DNA of 64,000 nt from Dactylonectria macrodidyma. Taxonomy: Eukaryota; Ascomycota; Sordariomycetes; Hypocreales; Nectriaceae. A model generated the notes under the pieces. That model was not told where the DNA came from and made no database searches. It saw only the letters and a list, made by a program, of their open reading frames with translations. The stretch spans positions 372,001 to 436,000 of the forward strand of contig JAGMUV010000040.1 in the NCBI GenBank assembly GCA_020744425.1, given 5' to 3'. A program made the translations under genes and the position numbers. Positions 21,385 through 32,499 of the stretch are shown piece after piece (positions within the stretch are counted from its first letter, which is position 1; each line of letters starts with the position of its first letter).

Positions 21385-22011
21385 TCAGCCTAGCCAAAAA
21401 CACCTGACTGTACTCCGTAGGATGAAGATGATGAGCTTGATTAATTTCAGTCCCAGAATCCTTCTCGGCTTGAACCTCATGACTCAGCAGTCACGTGTCT
21501 ACGACCCAAGCGCCCCGCTTTTTCACAGATAATTCCATATCATGTCAGACACGTGACTAGCGGCGAGACAGTCGTACGGTCTGATGCAGGGGTCTAATGC
21601 AATAGAATGATGATAATGAGGTATCCCGTGAATCAGGAAATAGTCAATTGGATCAGCCAGCACTGTAGTCTCTATGTGATGTGTGTTCCAAGTGATCAGC
21701 TAGTCGGGCGAGGGATTTCCGAGTTACCCACCCGATCCCGGGTTGCGGCCTGAGGCATCCACACTGCCGGAACCTTCCATCTGACAGATCATTAGGTCAC
21801 GTTGGGCGTCGATACGACCCCACTTGTGGCAAGACAACCAGATCCGGTGCATATATATTACCTTAGCTTTTCTGCTCAAAGTTTTCAAACTTGAAAAACC
21901 TTCAAGCGATCTCATTTTGAACTGCGCTACATCGGTATGATCTTTGATCCCCTTATTTTCGAAACTGATGCTAATTTCTATAGTATTGGCTTTACGAAAT
22001 ACTCGACAAAC

Positions 22012-22095
22012 ATGTCAGGCATTTGCAAGTATTGTGGTGGGAAGCCGCAAACGTTCGACTGCACCTTTTGTGGAGCTGAGGTCGAAAAGTCTTGA
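22012..22095 (+). CDS. 27-residue zinc-ribbon-like micro-ORF
   Basis: ATG 22012 to TGA 22095 reads MSGICKYCGGKPQTFDCTFC followed by GAEVEKS: two C-x2-C knuckles 12 residues apart, as in a small zinc ribbon. It follows a possible acceptor (TTTCTATAG at about 21983). It could be a microprotein, the last exon of an unrecognised gene, or chance. Confidence 0.25.
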   Translation: MSGICKYCGGKPQTFDCTFCGAEVEKS

Positions 22096-22477
22096 TTTGG
22101 TCAAGGGTTTTTTTGGGGGGGATGGAAATATATCTGACAGATCGGCGTTGAGAATCGTCGACAATTATGGTCTTCACCGTCTCGTTCTGTGAATGACCTG
22201 GCGCGGTGAGCTCGAGCAGAATTATGAACGACAAGACACACGTGTCCATGAGGACGAGACGATATCAGACTACAAAGGGCAGATCAACATTTTGGAACAG
22301 ATTGAGTTGCACTTCCAGCCCTCATAATTAACCAAATGCAATAATCCCATGCATGTCTCTCCAATCTCAACACCTTGAAGGCTAATTCCTCTTCCCATTT
22401 CACATACAATCTCAGCAACTGAAGCAGGACCCGGGATAATGAGACAGTATGATATTAATTGAATTCAATTTAAAGAG

Positions 22478-22849
22478 TTAAGTAGTACTCTGATGAATGA
22501 ACAGATGCATGAACGCTAGGCTATTTCCGTACTCTTGCTTTCTGTGTCTCCTTAACCCAGGGTGGTGTAGTGTTTTGTTTTGTACTAAGGCCATATTATA
22601 TCGCTCATTGCGAGTGGTCAGTACATGGATGCTATCAGGTTTGATTAGCCACGAGCTTTCCTTGGGCTCATCGCGAACATGATCGTCGTCTATAAGTTCG
22701 GTGCCCACCTCTATCCATCTTATACTACCTTGCCTCCTAGGGGGAATGGAGCGTCTCTCATCTTTGCGTGGTCGACCCGTCGCAATCCTATTATTGTTGA
22801 ACTTGAGACCTTGAGGGACTTTCTGGCCAAGCCATCTTTTCTTAGTCAT
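22478..22849 (-). CDS. Hypothetical protein, 123 residues
   Basis: ATG 22849 to stop 22478. Basic N-terminus (MTKKRWLGQKVPQGLKFNNN, then RIATGRPRKDERRSIPPRR), polar middle and an uninformative C-terminus. No domain is recognised. The RPRKDERR stretch could be an AT-hook-like or nuclear basic patch. The C-terminal half (NMALVQNKTLHHPGLRRHRK) does not look selected, so an unseen intron or a relic is possible. Confidence 0.3.
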   Translation of the reverse strand: MTKKRWLGQKVPQGLKFNNNRIATGRPRKDERRSIPPRRQGSIRWIEVGTELIDDDHVRDEPKESSWLIKPDSIHVLTTRNERYNMALVQNKTLHHPGLRRHRKQEYGNSLAFMHLFIHQSTT

Positions 22850-23505
22850 CTCGGCTAGACCTATGGGAGCCCATGAATGAAATTTATTCCGCCCGGGAGG
22901 ACTAACCTCATAGGGCCAGGTGCGCTAGGCTGTTCACAATTCTAAGTTTATCGTTCGCGTGTGAAAAATGAGAAATCGCTTGCAACTTAGCTCTTATACA
23001 CTGTGCTTAGTCATTTTCGTGGTACCCGTGAAATTTTACATCTCCTTCGAACACAACTTCACTGGGGCTGTTCCTAGCAACTCCTCAGCTAAGGTATGTC
23101 CTAGGTGGTCGCATTGTTAGTCGTGTGCATCCCACTGTGAATGTGGCCCACATCCCTCCAACCAGGGTATTTCATGCGGTCGCGCATCGCACATACGAAA
23201 ATCCCTCTAATGCGCCCATGATGCATGGTGGTGGGCTAGGTGGTGGTGGGTACATGGTTCACTGCATATCAACCTCCATCTCATCCGGGGTTCAACATCA
23301 CTGGGCAGACTTTTATGAGGTAACTAAACAGGGCTGTTTCTCCTCCCCCGCCCATGGCGAGTGGGAGAGATAAACAAGACATGTCTCACGTTGCTCACCT
23401 CTTCATCGATTCTTCCCCATCGCCTAGATGAAAGTTACACGTTGCTCGCGGTACACCTCATCATTTCGTCTTTCATCATCTTGAGCCGCTGGGGAGACTT
23501 CCACC

Positions 23506-24448
23506 ATGAACGAACAGGGGCCGAATCGAACTGAATGCGACCCTTTGATACCCCGAGAACAACCTGAGCAGAAAGAAAAGCACTCTAGTATCGTCAGTCG
23601 TCTTCTTAGGGACCCCTGGTTCACGATAGCTGCACTGCTCAATATTGTCTGTGTTTTCATCTCTGTCATTTCTCCCCTTTTAGTCAAGCAGCTCGACCTT
23701 GGCGGGAGAGGCTGGGGCTTCTATAGTCTCGGCGTCACAATAGCAATTGGGCGAGTCCAAGAAATCCTGTGCTCCCTACTCTCAATCACAATCGAACCAT
23801 ATGTTACGGTTGCCCTCAGTTGCGAGACCGATCTGGAGAAACGACGGTCCATCCGCAAGTCGGACTCTGTCAGCATCATTACCAAAGGCTCATCGAAAAT
23901 CACGGGAGATTTTCTTCTGATACTCACCCTGGAAATGCCTCTCCTAGTCAAAGTCATGTTGATCATAGCCTGCTTTGCTTTGATCAGCATGTACATGTAC
24001 TGGGCTCGAGATGTGAATGAAAAGGCTCAGACCTGGAAGAGGCACAGAGATGACACAGTGTAAGTCTTCGCTATTTCCTTCGAAGAATATCGGCACTGAC
24101 CTAAAAAGTGAAAACCGGCCTACACATGTTGAGGATATCGACACAGGTTCTACGACAAAGTGGAAAAAATATCTAACGAATAGGGAAACTCTCCGCCACG
24201 TGTTTGCGGTAGCAACTCTTACGGTTGTTTTCACGTTCGTATGCATATTCCTCAAAGAGGATGATATGTTGTATTGGGGTAGGTTTTTGTTGAAGCTCGA
24301 GTCTATTCTTGACACCTGTTGCAAAATCTCTCAGCATCTACCGAGTGCGAGGAGTATATGGAGGAGCATGCGGGAAGGGCTCCCGATTCATCAGATCAAT
24401 GGCCTACTGAAGAAAATCAAAAATGGCGATACTAGCTCAAATGTGTAG
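23506..24448 (+). CDS. Multi-spanning membrane protein, unknown
   Basis: Two exons, 23506-24059 and 24109-24448 (49-bp intron, donor GTAAGT, branch CACTGAC, acceptor AAAAAG), 297 residues. Hydrophobic segments: DPWFTIAALLNIVCVFISVI (about 34-58), a weaker GWGFYSLGVTIAIGRVQEIL (about 70-95), LLILTLEMPLLVKVMLIIAC onward (about 135-165) and VFAVATLTVVFTFVCIFL (second exon). The N-terminus is hydrophilic with ECDPLIPREQPEQK, and the C-terminus is basic and helical. There is no signal peptide, so an integral membrane protein with a cytosolic N-terminus is likely. The family is not recognised. The next gene is also a membrane protein on the same strand. Confidence 0.65.
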
Positions 24449-25042
24449 GTTAGCACATGTCACGAAGGAAGGCCCAAGGGGTGGGTGGTTGGGTGGGGGG
24501 CCGGTGCCCAGATTGCATAGGATGGCACTCGGTGCTGGAATGAGGAAGGAATTCAATGTTGTTCTGACTCGCAACTTGACTGATATGGATATGCTGATCA
24601 CCCGCATCTTGAAGGTGGGACACTTTGCTAAGGGCCCCGCAATGGGGAAACCGGGACTTGCCAGATGTAGACAATAAGCAAAACGAGTTCCAGGGCCCAT
24701 GCGTTTGAGATGACAATGAGAAGCGGCATGGGGAATCCAGGTGTGGCAACAGACCGGACGTTAGCTCATTTGGTGCTCCAGACCACCCGGTGCATGCTCG
24801 GCTTGAAGCATGACGTTGCCGCGCCAGATCCCTGTCTAGTGCCCCTTAACCGTGAAGATGGAGGGTCCGGCTGAGTCGTCCTGCTGAGATGACATGACGA
24901 GCTGTGATCTGCCTACGGGTATAAGCCGAGCCGACGCCTGCTTGATGACAATTCGTGTCCATGATTCAACTCGTTCACACCCTTTCTTCGCCTTCTACAC
25001 CTAGCGCACCTACTCAGAGCATTTTTATTCTGCTACTTTACG

Positions 25043-25962
25043 ATGAAATTCGACAAACAAGTCTGGGCCCTCGTCGCATCTGTCTTGCAGCTGGTTGCGG
25101 GTTCGGGCCATCTGATATTGACTTGGACGACAGACGGCGGCTTGAGGGACTTGTTTTGGCCGTTTCTCATCCCACTACTGGTAACAAGCACAGGGGAGGG
25201 GGTGTCATTGTACTATAGCTACATGACAGACGAAGCATCTATGCTCCCAGATGTTGCACTTGCTATTGCTATCATGTGGATTATGTACATGGAGGTAAGA
25301 GTCGAAGCTCATCGCCTTTGACACGACTGATAATAAATACATTAGGAACGACTGCAATTCTCGTTGTTCGACCTCGTCTCAAATTACCGATATGTCGCAT
25401 TGCCGATCTTTGGAGTCGGAATGCTCCTCATGGTGGCATACGTCGTATGCTTGATGTTGGAAGCCACTTCTCTATCCTCAATATCTAATAAGGAGTATTT
25501 CTTGGCCTTTGGATGCATTTCCCACCGGGCTTTCATCGTATTGGCACAGGCCAATTCCATCATATCGACGGTACGGGCTTTAAAACTATCCAGCCAGCCA
25601 TTTTGGAGGTGCTGGAAAACCAGGCGAGGAAGTATCTGTCTGATCGTTTGCGTGGCTATTGCTCTCATCTTGACTATTGTCATCGCATTCTATCCCTACA
25701 GCTCAGGGGACAATCAGTGCCTTGTAAGTGCAGTTTGCAGGCGCATATTGACCAAGTGCTAACAGAACAGTATTTGTACCTTTTTTTCTTAGCCATCGCT
25801 ATCATCTATTTGATGAAAATTGGTTGGACACGTCGCCCTCAACCAAAGCAGGGTGTGCCACCAGCCAATTATACAGGGCGAGGATCGGACAGCACAAGTA
25901 CGAGCCATCTTGTCGAAGGGCCAGGAAATCAGAATGATCTTGAATTAGGCAGAGGAAAGTGA
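25043..25962 (+). CDS. Six- to seven-helix membrane protein, unknown
   Basis: Three exons, 25043-25294, 25346-25723 and 25771-25962. The introns are 51 bp (GTAAGA...TTAG) and 47 bp (GTAAGT, branch GCTAAC, acceptor ACAG). 273 residues. Hydrophobic helices: WALVASVLQLVAGSGHLIL, LFWPFLIPLLVTSTGEGVSL, DVALAIAIMWIMYMEE, YVALPIFGVGMLLMVAYVVC, CISHRAFIVLAQANSIISTV, ICLIVCVAIALILTIVIAFY and YLYLFFLAIAIIYLMKIGW. A polar tail follows (RRPQPKQGVPPANYTGRGSD...). The layout resembles fungal orphan multi-helix proteins, but I cannot assign a family. It is not recognisably a transporter. Confidence 0.7.
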
Positions 25963-26200
25963 GTTCAGATTACATTAAGAGGAGGGAGGTAGCGATCCAA
26001 AGTCATTTATAGAGTAACACTTGAAAGGGTTCACCATATCCTAAGAAGAAAAGCATATTGGAATGGAACACCAGAAGTCCTCTGCTGCATCATGTCACCA
26101 GCCTGAAGGCTGAAGAATCTTCACGCGATTCATTTTCTCTTTACCGACAAAATTCCCCAACCTGTATTATGTTATATAAGACACTATGTCTCCATCCGCC

Positions 26201-26605
26201 TTACCACCCCGTCGAGTTGTAGCCATTCGACGCAATGACGTGCCCAGAGTCCACATGTGAAGCCGGGTCGAAGTGAACAGAGGAGCATTTCGTTATCTTT
26301 TCGTCAATGGTTCTTGACTGATATATGTCCTCTTCCTCCTTTCCCATTTGTTCCTCCTGTTTGTCCTGTTTGTCGTGTGTCGTCGGCGCATCCTCGCCGA
26401 TGCTTTGGCCAGAAGACTTTTTTTGCTTCATCTTCTTCAGCCCTCGAGAGAGCAATGACTCCCCTCCTGTGGTCCTTCTCTGATATGGTATCTTTGGAAA
26501 TTCGAAACGAGTATCATCTTCCCAGTCAGAGTCGGAGTTGGGGTCGAAGACAGCGTAGTCGTTGCTGCTAGAGGATGAACCGCTGCTCTGGATTAACTCC
26601 TTCAC
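26201..26605 (-). CDS. Short DUF3295-like protein or truncated paralogue
   Basis: 134 residues. It shares two landmarks with the DUF3295 protein at 1040-2818: an acidic DSDWEDD motif (residues 25-31) and a terminal Y-[HN]-S-[KT]-G-W ending (YNSTGW). Between them is RGLKKMKQKKSSGQSIGEDA and an acidic Gln-rich stretch. The AreA-like N-terminal motif and the ELTESLRRHILWER block are absent. Upstream minus-strand sequence to 26786 is open in another frame and could hold a 5' exon, but no splice pair convinced me. It is either a reduced gene or a 3' remnant. TATATAAG at 26173 lies downstream on this strand and is irrelevant to it. Confidence 0.5.
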   Translation of the reverse strand: MKELIQSSGSSSSSNDYAVFDPNSDSDWEDDTRFEFPKIPYQRRTTGGESLLSRGLKKMKQKKSSGQSIGEDAPTTHDKQDKQEEQMGKEEEDIYQSRTIDEKITKCSSVHFDPASHVDSGHVIASNGYNSTGW

Positions 26606-28422
26606 TTAAATGCTGGGGTGTAAAGAGATAAATTCTCACCCCGGTATAACACTGTCTGTGTGTTTGGGCATGACGAGTGTTGATATCGTTACTGTAGGGT
26701 GATTTCAGCTTCCCGGACAAGATGGAAACGAAGAGGCAATTCGTTGGTAAAGTCTGGATTGAAAGCAGTCCGGGCCGGAAGCACACCGAGTAGCACCAAC
26801 CACTTTATTGGCCTGCTGAGGACTTGATAACTCCGGGGACGCCTCCGGTTACAAGTCTCGTTTCTTTTTCCATCATGTACATTGCGTCTTGCTGTGCCGC
26901 GTCGCCATGAGACAACACATCACCAGCCTAAGCCAACGTGGGGGGATGCTCACCCGGCTGCGACCGAGGCCGAGTGTTGAGTGCAAGGGACAGGGGACAT
27001 CAGCCATCAACTCTCGAGCTGAGCGCTCGCCCGTGGTCATCCTGGTGTGAGTGGGCTTGACTGTCAACATGCATTGGCCCGCTTGACACCATCTAGATAC
27101 GTCGATGGCCATAATCGGCAGTTGCAGAATGAGGGCTCGAGCTCGATGATCATTCCAGCGTGCGTGTCCACACCAACCACAGACCCGTGGCCCCCAAGCC
27201 ACTCCGGTCCGCCCGTACACTACGCGCTGCTGTGGGTCAGACAAACCCGTTTTCTTTTTTTCCCCTTCAGGACGTGGCGTGGGCCCCGGTCGATGCGGAG
27301 GGCGGGACTCCGTTCCTGCGTCCCGCGAGAGAGCGCCGAAAACAGTGGGTCCGTAACGCCCAAGACACGCTATTGTTCAGCCAAGCCTCGTCTAGTGCAC
27401 TGTGCGAAACGAGTTCGCGATCGAACAATCGTGGGTTACGATCGACGCGCTAGCGGGTCCTGGGAGGCAGCTGCGAGACCTTCCACCACGCGCAGGCAAT
27501 TTCGCAAGCTAGGATACTTAAGCACTACTTTGGACCTGGCGGTAGGCCGCCAGCCCCCCCGCCCTGACCGAACAGTGCGGTGCACGGGAACTCGCCGACA
27601 TGCGCAACGCGCGGGGCAGACGACTGGTAGGGCGTAGCGGATCAAGGTACTCCACTTATGGCAGCGGCGCCCGGATGGCCTTTGCGTGCGGTGGAGGTTG
27701 GCTAGCGCAACCAATAAAGTAAAGTTTCCGTCTGCGCGCCAATCTAAACGCGAGACGATGATAGGCCCTGACAAGTTCCCATGTTTCCTCGCTAGAAAGT
27801 AGCTGAGACCACTGTGGGATGAGTTCGGGGTGATGTGGGAAGGCTGTTGATGCGTCTGTTGGCCGTTGGGCTTTCTGCCCACCCTTTCCGATGAGGGCGC
27901 TCCGGTCCATCCAGTGCGACTGACTTTCGTCTCATCACGACAGGTACCTTCCGTTATCGCCTAGGTGCGCATGTTTGTTTATAACGTAAACGCCGCCTTA
28001 AGAAATGATCCCACACGCGCTTGATGTCCAAACACAAATCGCCATGCAAGCCGTGGACATTGTTCTTAATGCCAGCTATATTATTGTCCTTGCCCTTATT
28101 CTTGGCATTGTCGGTGCTGTCATTTGGCATGGCCGAATCTGATTCTGCTTGACTCTCACCTCTGTCGCTGGAGGACACTCTCAGGCTTCGAATCGGACTC
28201 TCGCTCGGGCAGCCAACACTGAAAATCTGTGCCCCGCATCCCACCTCTATACATACTTACTTGCTTACTGCTTGTCGCTTGGGACAAAAAACATATATAC
28301 CCTGCTTATCAACATTCATTCACCTTTGGATTTGTCGACCTGACTTACAACCACCCTGACGTCCCAACTTGACCTCTCAACTTGTTGGAATCACAAACTC
28401 GGCAATCAAAACGTTTCTCACC
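26606..28422. other. Intergenic, GC-rich, upstream of the second bZIP
   Basis: No gene is supported. Overlapping frames at 27047-27910 on both strands are favoured by high GC. On the minus strand 27656-27910 (IPQWSQLLSSEETWELVRAY) and 27954-28244 (GLHGDLCLDIKRVWDHFLRR) look mildly protein-like but cannot be joined. ACATATATACC at 28290 may be a TATA element about 130 bp before the bZIP ATG. Confidence 0.35.
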
Positions 28423-29706
28423 ATGGCACGCTCATCCTCAGCAAAGCCTCCCAATGGCACCAATACAAATAGTGAGTCTTTTCCTTTTGGTTTGTTGTTG
28501 TTGTGGTTGGTGCTGTCGTTGCTGCTGTACTATCGTCGTCATTACTTTTTCGCCCTTGCTTTTCACTTGAACCCGCCAGCAACAGCAGCACCCACACCAC
28601 CCTGACGCAAGGACGAACCCCCATGACTTGCCTCTACTAGGGGGAGGCAAAATGTCGTACAACTGTCAATTATATATATTATCGATTTTCTAACTCGGGA
28701 CTTTTTCCACCATCGTGCAGGCACTCGCAGAACCTCTAACTTGACGCCTTCACAGCTCGCGCGCAAGCGTGCCAACGACCGAGAGGCGCAGAGGGCGCTC
28801 CGGGCGCGGAACAGAGACTACGTCAAAACCTTAGAGCGCGAGTTGGAGGGTCTCAAGAGCCGATTTCGGACCCTCGAGGAGCTGCTGCGACGCAAAATGG
28901 CCCTCGAGGACGAGCTGTTGCGGCTGAAGGAGGAAATAGATCTGTCCGTAACCTCTTTAACCAGCTCCACACGAGGTATGTACACCTCAACCAGCCCCTC
29001 CCAGACTCGAAAGCCTCTTGGAGATTTCGAGCCATGCGTAGGAGCTGTTCCATTGGGGCTTCGCAGGTTGTTAACACGCACAGCAGAAGCAGTCTACGAC
29101 GACAACCCCAACACCAGCACCGGCGCCATCCGCAGCCCCAGGGCCTCGCCATCCCCCCCGGAAGACTACGGCTCGCTTCCCGACTGTAGCCAACAATACG
29201 TGCCGCTCCCTAACAACTGCGAATCCTGGGCCAACACTGTGCCCGTGCCGTCCAACGTGTCCAGCCCATCGTCGTCGGCCAACACAGACGATTACGGAGC
29301 CGGATACATTCCCACTAGCGTGCCGGCCTCGATGTTGCCGTCCAACAACACCAGCACCAGCAGTATCAGCGCCGTGGGCACCCACAAGGACATCAAGATG
29401 CAGTACAAGGACGTAGATCACCCTGGTATGAGCACACCGCGGCGAGAGAGAGAGCTCAGGAAGATAGAGATGGACATGTGGATTGCTAACGCAGTTGACT
29501 TTGCAGACGCATCCTTCCGCCTCGCCAACCAGTCTATGCAAGGTGTCCCTAACCCTTACATGCAATCGCAGCAGCAACAGTTCCAATACCAGCAGCACCT
29601 GGAACACCAGCAGGACCAGCACCAACAGCAACAGCAGCACCAGCAGCCCGCGTGGAACATGTATCCGGCCGTCTACTACTTGCAGGCGCAGTCGTCGGTG
29701 CACTGA
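28423..29706 (+). CDS. bZIP transcription factor with Gln/His-rich C-terminus
   Basis: Exon 1 28423-28471, 249-bp intron (GTGAGT...GTGCAG), exon 2 28721-29706, 344 residues. The basic region QLARKRANDREAQRALRARN at residues 27-46 is followed by a leucine/charged coiled coil (LERELEGLKSRFRTLEELLR and on to about residue 88). The RKRANDREAQRALRARNRDY form is a fungal bZIP type. The middle is Ser/Pro/Asn-rich, then a conserved-looking RRERELRKIEMDMWIANAVD helix at about 262, and a Gln/His-rich tail (QQQQFQYQQHLEHQQ). A further intron at 28976 (GTATGT) is possible but would break the frame unless its acceptor differs from the obvious one, so I left exon 2 uncut. A nuclear DNA-binding dimer; targets are unknown. 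Confidence 0.8.
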
Positions 29707-30105
29707 AGCCAGGCGCAGGCGGCTCGTCATCCAGGCAAGCCGCCCTCATGAGAAGATTGTGGTGACGGGGTGGCAAATGTACATTGGCGTGTGAGTGGAG
29801 TAGATATTGCGTCTGGAAGGCAGAGGCAGTGGAACCAATACAGGTACAAGCATATGCGCCAACTTGTGGATTGGTGATGCCATCAGTGCCCACGATCTTC
29901 AGCTTGAGCCGGGACTCAGAAACTAATCAACATTTTGGCGATGTATGCAGGTTCAGACACACCAAGATAGAGCCACGACTTTGACCTATGAAACTCGTGA
30001 ATTGCATACAATAAAACTGAGCCTAAATGCGTATGGCCTCGAAGCTGACTGACGCCGCATGATGTATTTGGTGAGCTTAAACAAATCCCAAGACCGCCTC
30101 AATAT

Positions 30106-30294
30106 TCAAATCGTCGAAGACCTCCTGTTTTTACTCCGGTCGAGTTGATAGTCGCGGATGTTTTGCTCCCTAGCTTTCTGCCGTTCTTCGAGTATCATTG
30201 CGATCATCAATGGAATTATTCCACTAGTCAACTTCTGGTTGTCTGGAGGTTGATTGGGAATAGGTAGTTTTGGCACTGCCACCGAGTTGATCAT
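30106..30294 (-). other. Short ORF or possible 3' exon
   Basis: 62 codons (PLMIAMILEERQKAREQNIR) that look protein-like, directly 3' of the membrane protein at 30304. A GTATAG sits at its neighbour's stop and might be a donor, but I found no clear acceptor. Role uncertain. Confidence 0.2.
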
Positions 30295-30303
30295 TTTGAA
30301 CGT

Positions 30304-30990
30304 CTAAGCATCTATACCGGGATCGTATATGATCCCATCGATGGGAGTGTCTCTATGACCTTGCGTGGTCGCATAGAATGCTCGAATCTCGTCTGGTTCG
30401 GACGGAGAGGTGTATAAGTCCCGAAACTGGTAATGCGCATCTAGCCCCGTGAATTTGCAGTTGACGAAAAGCGAACACACATAACTGCCGTCAGGTGATA
30501 GAATTTCCTCCTTGTCAGCGAGGAGACTAGAGGCGTAGTCTTGCGCCGGTTCGAGCACAAAAACTGCGATGTATATGCGAGGAAGAGAATATTCCGGGTC
30601 TCTGGTGTAGTCGTCCCTTTGGCCATTCGGGTTTTGGCTATAAGAGAGATCGGAGCTCAATCCAGAATGCGGATCAACATCGGTGCAGGGTAGCTTGTGA
30701 TTCTGTCGAGCCTTCGGGTCTCCGTTGCAATCGTCCCTTCGGCTATTCGGGTTTCGGCTATCAGAGAGCTCGGAGCTCAACTCGCAAGATGGAGTAGCAT
30801 CGGCACAGGGTGTCCTCGGGGCGATACCACCTTCCAATCCACTGGAGTGCCGCTCGAGATTTGTGCCGCCGAGATGGAAGCCATTCTTTGAGCGTTGACG
30901 CCTACGGTAAACGAACCAGACGCCAACAACAAAAATAGAAAGAGCCGTGACCACACCCACTGCTAGGCCGACGATTTCGCGGGTATCCAT
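30304..30990 (-). CDS. Single-pass membrane protein with internal duplication
   Basis: From ATG 30990 the frame encodes 228 residues: MDTREIVGLAVGVVTALSIF continues into VVGVWFVYRRRQRSK, one membrane helix followed by a positive stop-transfer patch, then a long cytosolic tail. The frame stays open upstream to about 31104 (ITPLLLTTAAQDTTRLVYPS), so an extra 5' exon with a signal peptide and Ser/Thr-rich ectodomain is likely, but no ATG-bearing exon could be joined. The tail holds two roughly 38-residue repeats (LSSELSDSRNPNSRRDD and LSSDLSYSQNPNGQRDD). A folded-looking part follows (IYIAVFVLEPAQDYASSLLA ... YVCSLFVNCKFTGLDAHYQF). Layout is that of fungal type I surface proteins; the family is unknown. 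Confidence 0.5.
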   Translation of the reverse strand: MDTREIVGLAVGVVTALSIFVVGVWFVYRRRQRSKNGFHLGGTNLERHSSGLEGGIAPRTPCADATPSCELSSELSDSRNPNSRRDDCNGDPKARQNHKLPCTDVDPHSGLSSDLSYSQNPNGQRDDYTRDPEYSLPRIYIAVFVLEPAQDYASSLLADKEEILSPDGSYVCSLFVNCKFTGLDAHYQFRDLYTSPSEPDEIRAFYATTQGHRDTPIDGIIYDPGIDA

Positions 30991-31104
30991 GCCATCAATT
31001 GGAGTCTTGTTACTGAGGCTTGGGTCTTGGAGGAGGCTTGGGTACACCAGTCGTGTCGTATCCTGCGCGGCCGTCGTCAAAAGGAGTGGAGTTATCTCTG
31101 GCAA

Positions 31105-32020
31105 TCATGAGAGCAAGGTACAAAGAGGAAGGTAGAAGACAGTCTCGAGCGAACCAATGCAGACGGCATAGGCTGCCTCGTTGGGCTGCATACGTCTTAA
31201 GTAGCTCGACATGCAGAACACTCCGAGTGCTTCTCCGATGTCACGCATCGCTGCTTTGCGAACCCACCCCAGATCCACGCTAACAGGAAGTGTGATACGA
31301 GACAATCACTCATCACAAGACATGCAAATGGTTTAGCGTGGATGGCACCTCTCATCCGCAAGGAACCAACGGGTTTGCCTGACCATCACAATCATGGCGC
31401 AGCATACTTTTGCTAGTGAGAGTGAAGAGCGATGCCCCTGTCAGTCACCGTTCATGGTTCGAGACTAGAAAATAAGTCGATCCTTACAGTAAGGCTTGCA
31501 CAAAGTCACGGGCATCTGGCTTGTAGATGCAAGCTTTCTGACGATATTGAGAGTGGAACGGCCAACCCGAAGTACCGTGACTGCAGTTGAGCTGTGTCCC
31601 CTATAACACGAACCAGCATCCCAAGAACTCCTTCGCAATTGAACCAGGGTTGCATCGTTCAGCTCCTGGCCGGCTCGCCTGCTCAAGAAAATGCCACGCA
31701 CGGCGACCTCCATCCTATACGTGGAATGTCCCCTGCGGCCGCACCACCAGAACCCACTGACTCGATCTGCGACTCATAAGGATGGAGTGTGGTGGATGTC
31801 GGGGCAGCACTTCCGAGCGAATCTGACGTGTTGTCTATCGTAGCGTCGGGGATGCTGCAAGGCACTAAAAATCACACGTCAAAAGTCTGGAAGCGCTGAG
31901 TCCCCCACCACGACCCTCATGGTCAACCACTGACTTCCAGCAACGATGGAGCAGCCAAATGAAGTCCAATGAAAATGAAGATCATATAATACAAAAGCTC
32001 TAGCTCTACAGATCAAACTT
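31105..32020. other. Unassigned, perhaps 5' exons of the membrane protein
   Basis: Minus-strand frames at 31683-31865 (Ser/Thr-rich, TSDSLGSAAPTSTTLHPYES) and 31465-31713 are compatible with ectodomain exons of the neighbouring single-pass protein. Splice sites and a start could not be settled. Confidence 0.25.
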
Positions 32021-32024
32021 TTAT

Positions 32025-32478
32025 TCACCAACCCTTGGTACGACGCACTGTGCGCAAGCGAAGCTCCGGTGACTGTGTAAGCTTGCAGACGACGTCAGGA
32101 TCTAGGGCACCCCACACTCCCTTGATCCGATTGATCAATTTGGCCGCGTCGGCTCTGATTTCGTGTAGTCTAGTACATCCGGGGTGTAATCTCTTCAACT
32201 TGGCCCCGAGAGCCATCCATAGGTGCTCAATTGGGTTCAACATCAGGCGAACGACTCGGCCATTCAATGGGTATAAGACCGTGCAAAAGGAGCCAGTCTA
32301 GGATTGACTGTACGGTGCGAATCCTGGCGTTATTCTGCGATAATTCCTTGAATTTCATCGAGGATGGGAATGAGCCCCTCCGTGGGATCTTTTCTGTAGC
32401 TTCGGGCTCAGAATCTCTTCTTTTTGTCGTTAGATCCCCCGCCATGACTAAGATGTGTCTTCCTTCCAAGTAACCCAA
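32025..32478 (-). mobile_element. Relic of a Tc1/mariner-type transposase
   Basis: Two overlapping minus-strand frames together resemble the C-terminal DDE domain: QNNARIRTVQSILDWLLLHG, IPIEWPSRSPDVEPN in one frame and then NPIEHLWMALGAKLKRLHPG in another. They match the Tc1 pattern DNA-x-H ... W-P-x-x-SPDLNPIE-x-LW. A frameshift lies at about 32240, and the aspartate of the usual DNA motif reads Asn. The N-terminal two-thirds is not recognisable, and no terminal inverted repeats were found. An old, inactive fragment. Confidence 0.75.
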
Positions 32479-32499
32479 AATACAGAGGCTTCCCGGGAT

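Noticed and set aside
27047..27882. Long frames on both strands (196 and 148 codons)
   Set aside because: GC-rich DNA with few stops in any frame; Arg/Pro/Ser composition and no homology. I also considered rRNA and saw no conserved rRNA core.
29071..29730. 219-codon minus-strand frame rich in Leu/Val
   Set aside because: Antisense shadow of the Gln/Ser-rich bZIP exon.
23506..30990. Biosynthetic or defence gene cluster
   Set aside because: No synthase, NLR, HET, NACHT or transporter genes; neighbours are unrelated regulators and orphan membrane proteins.
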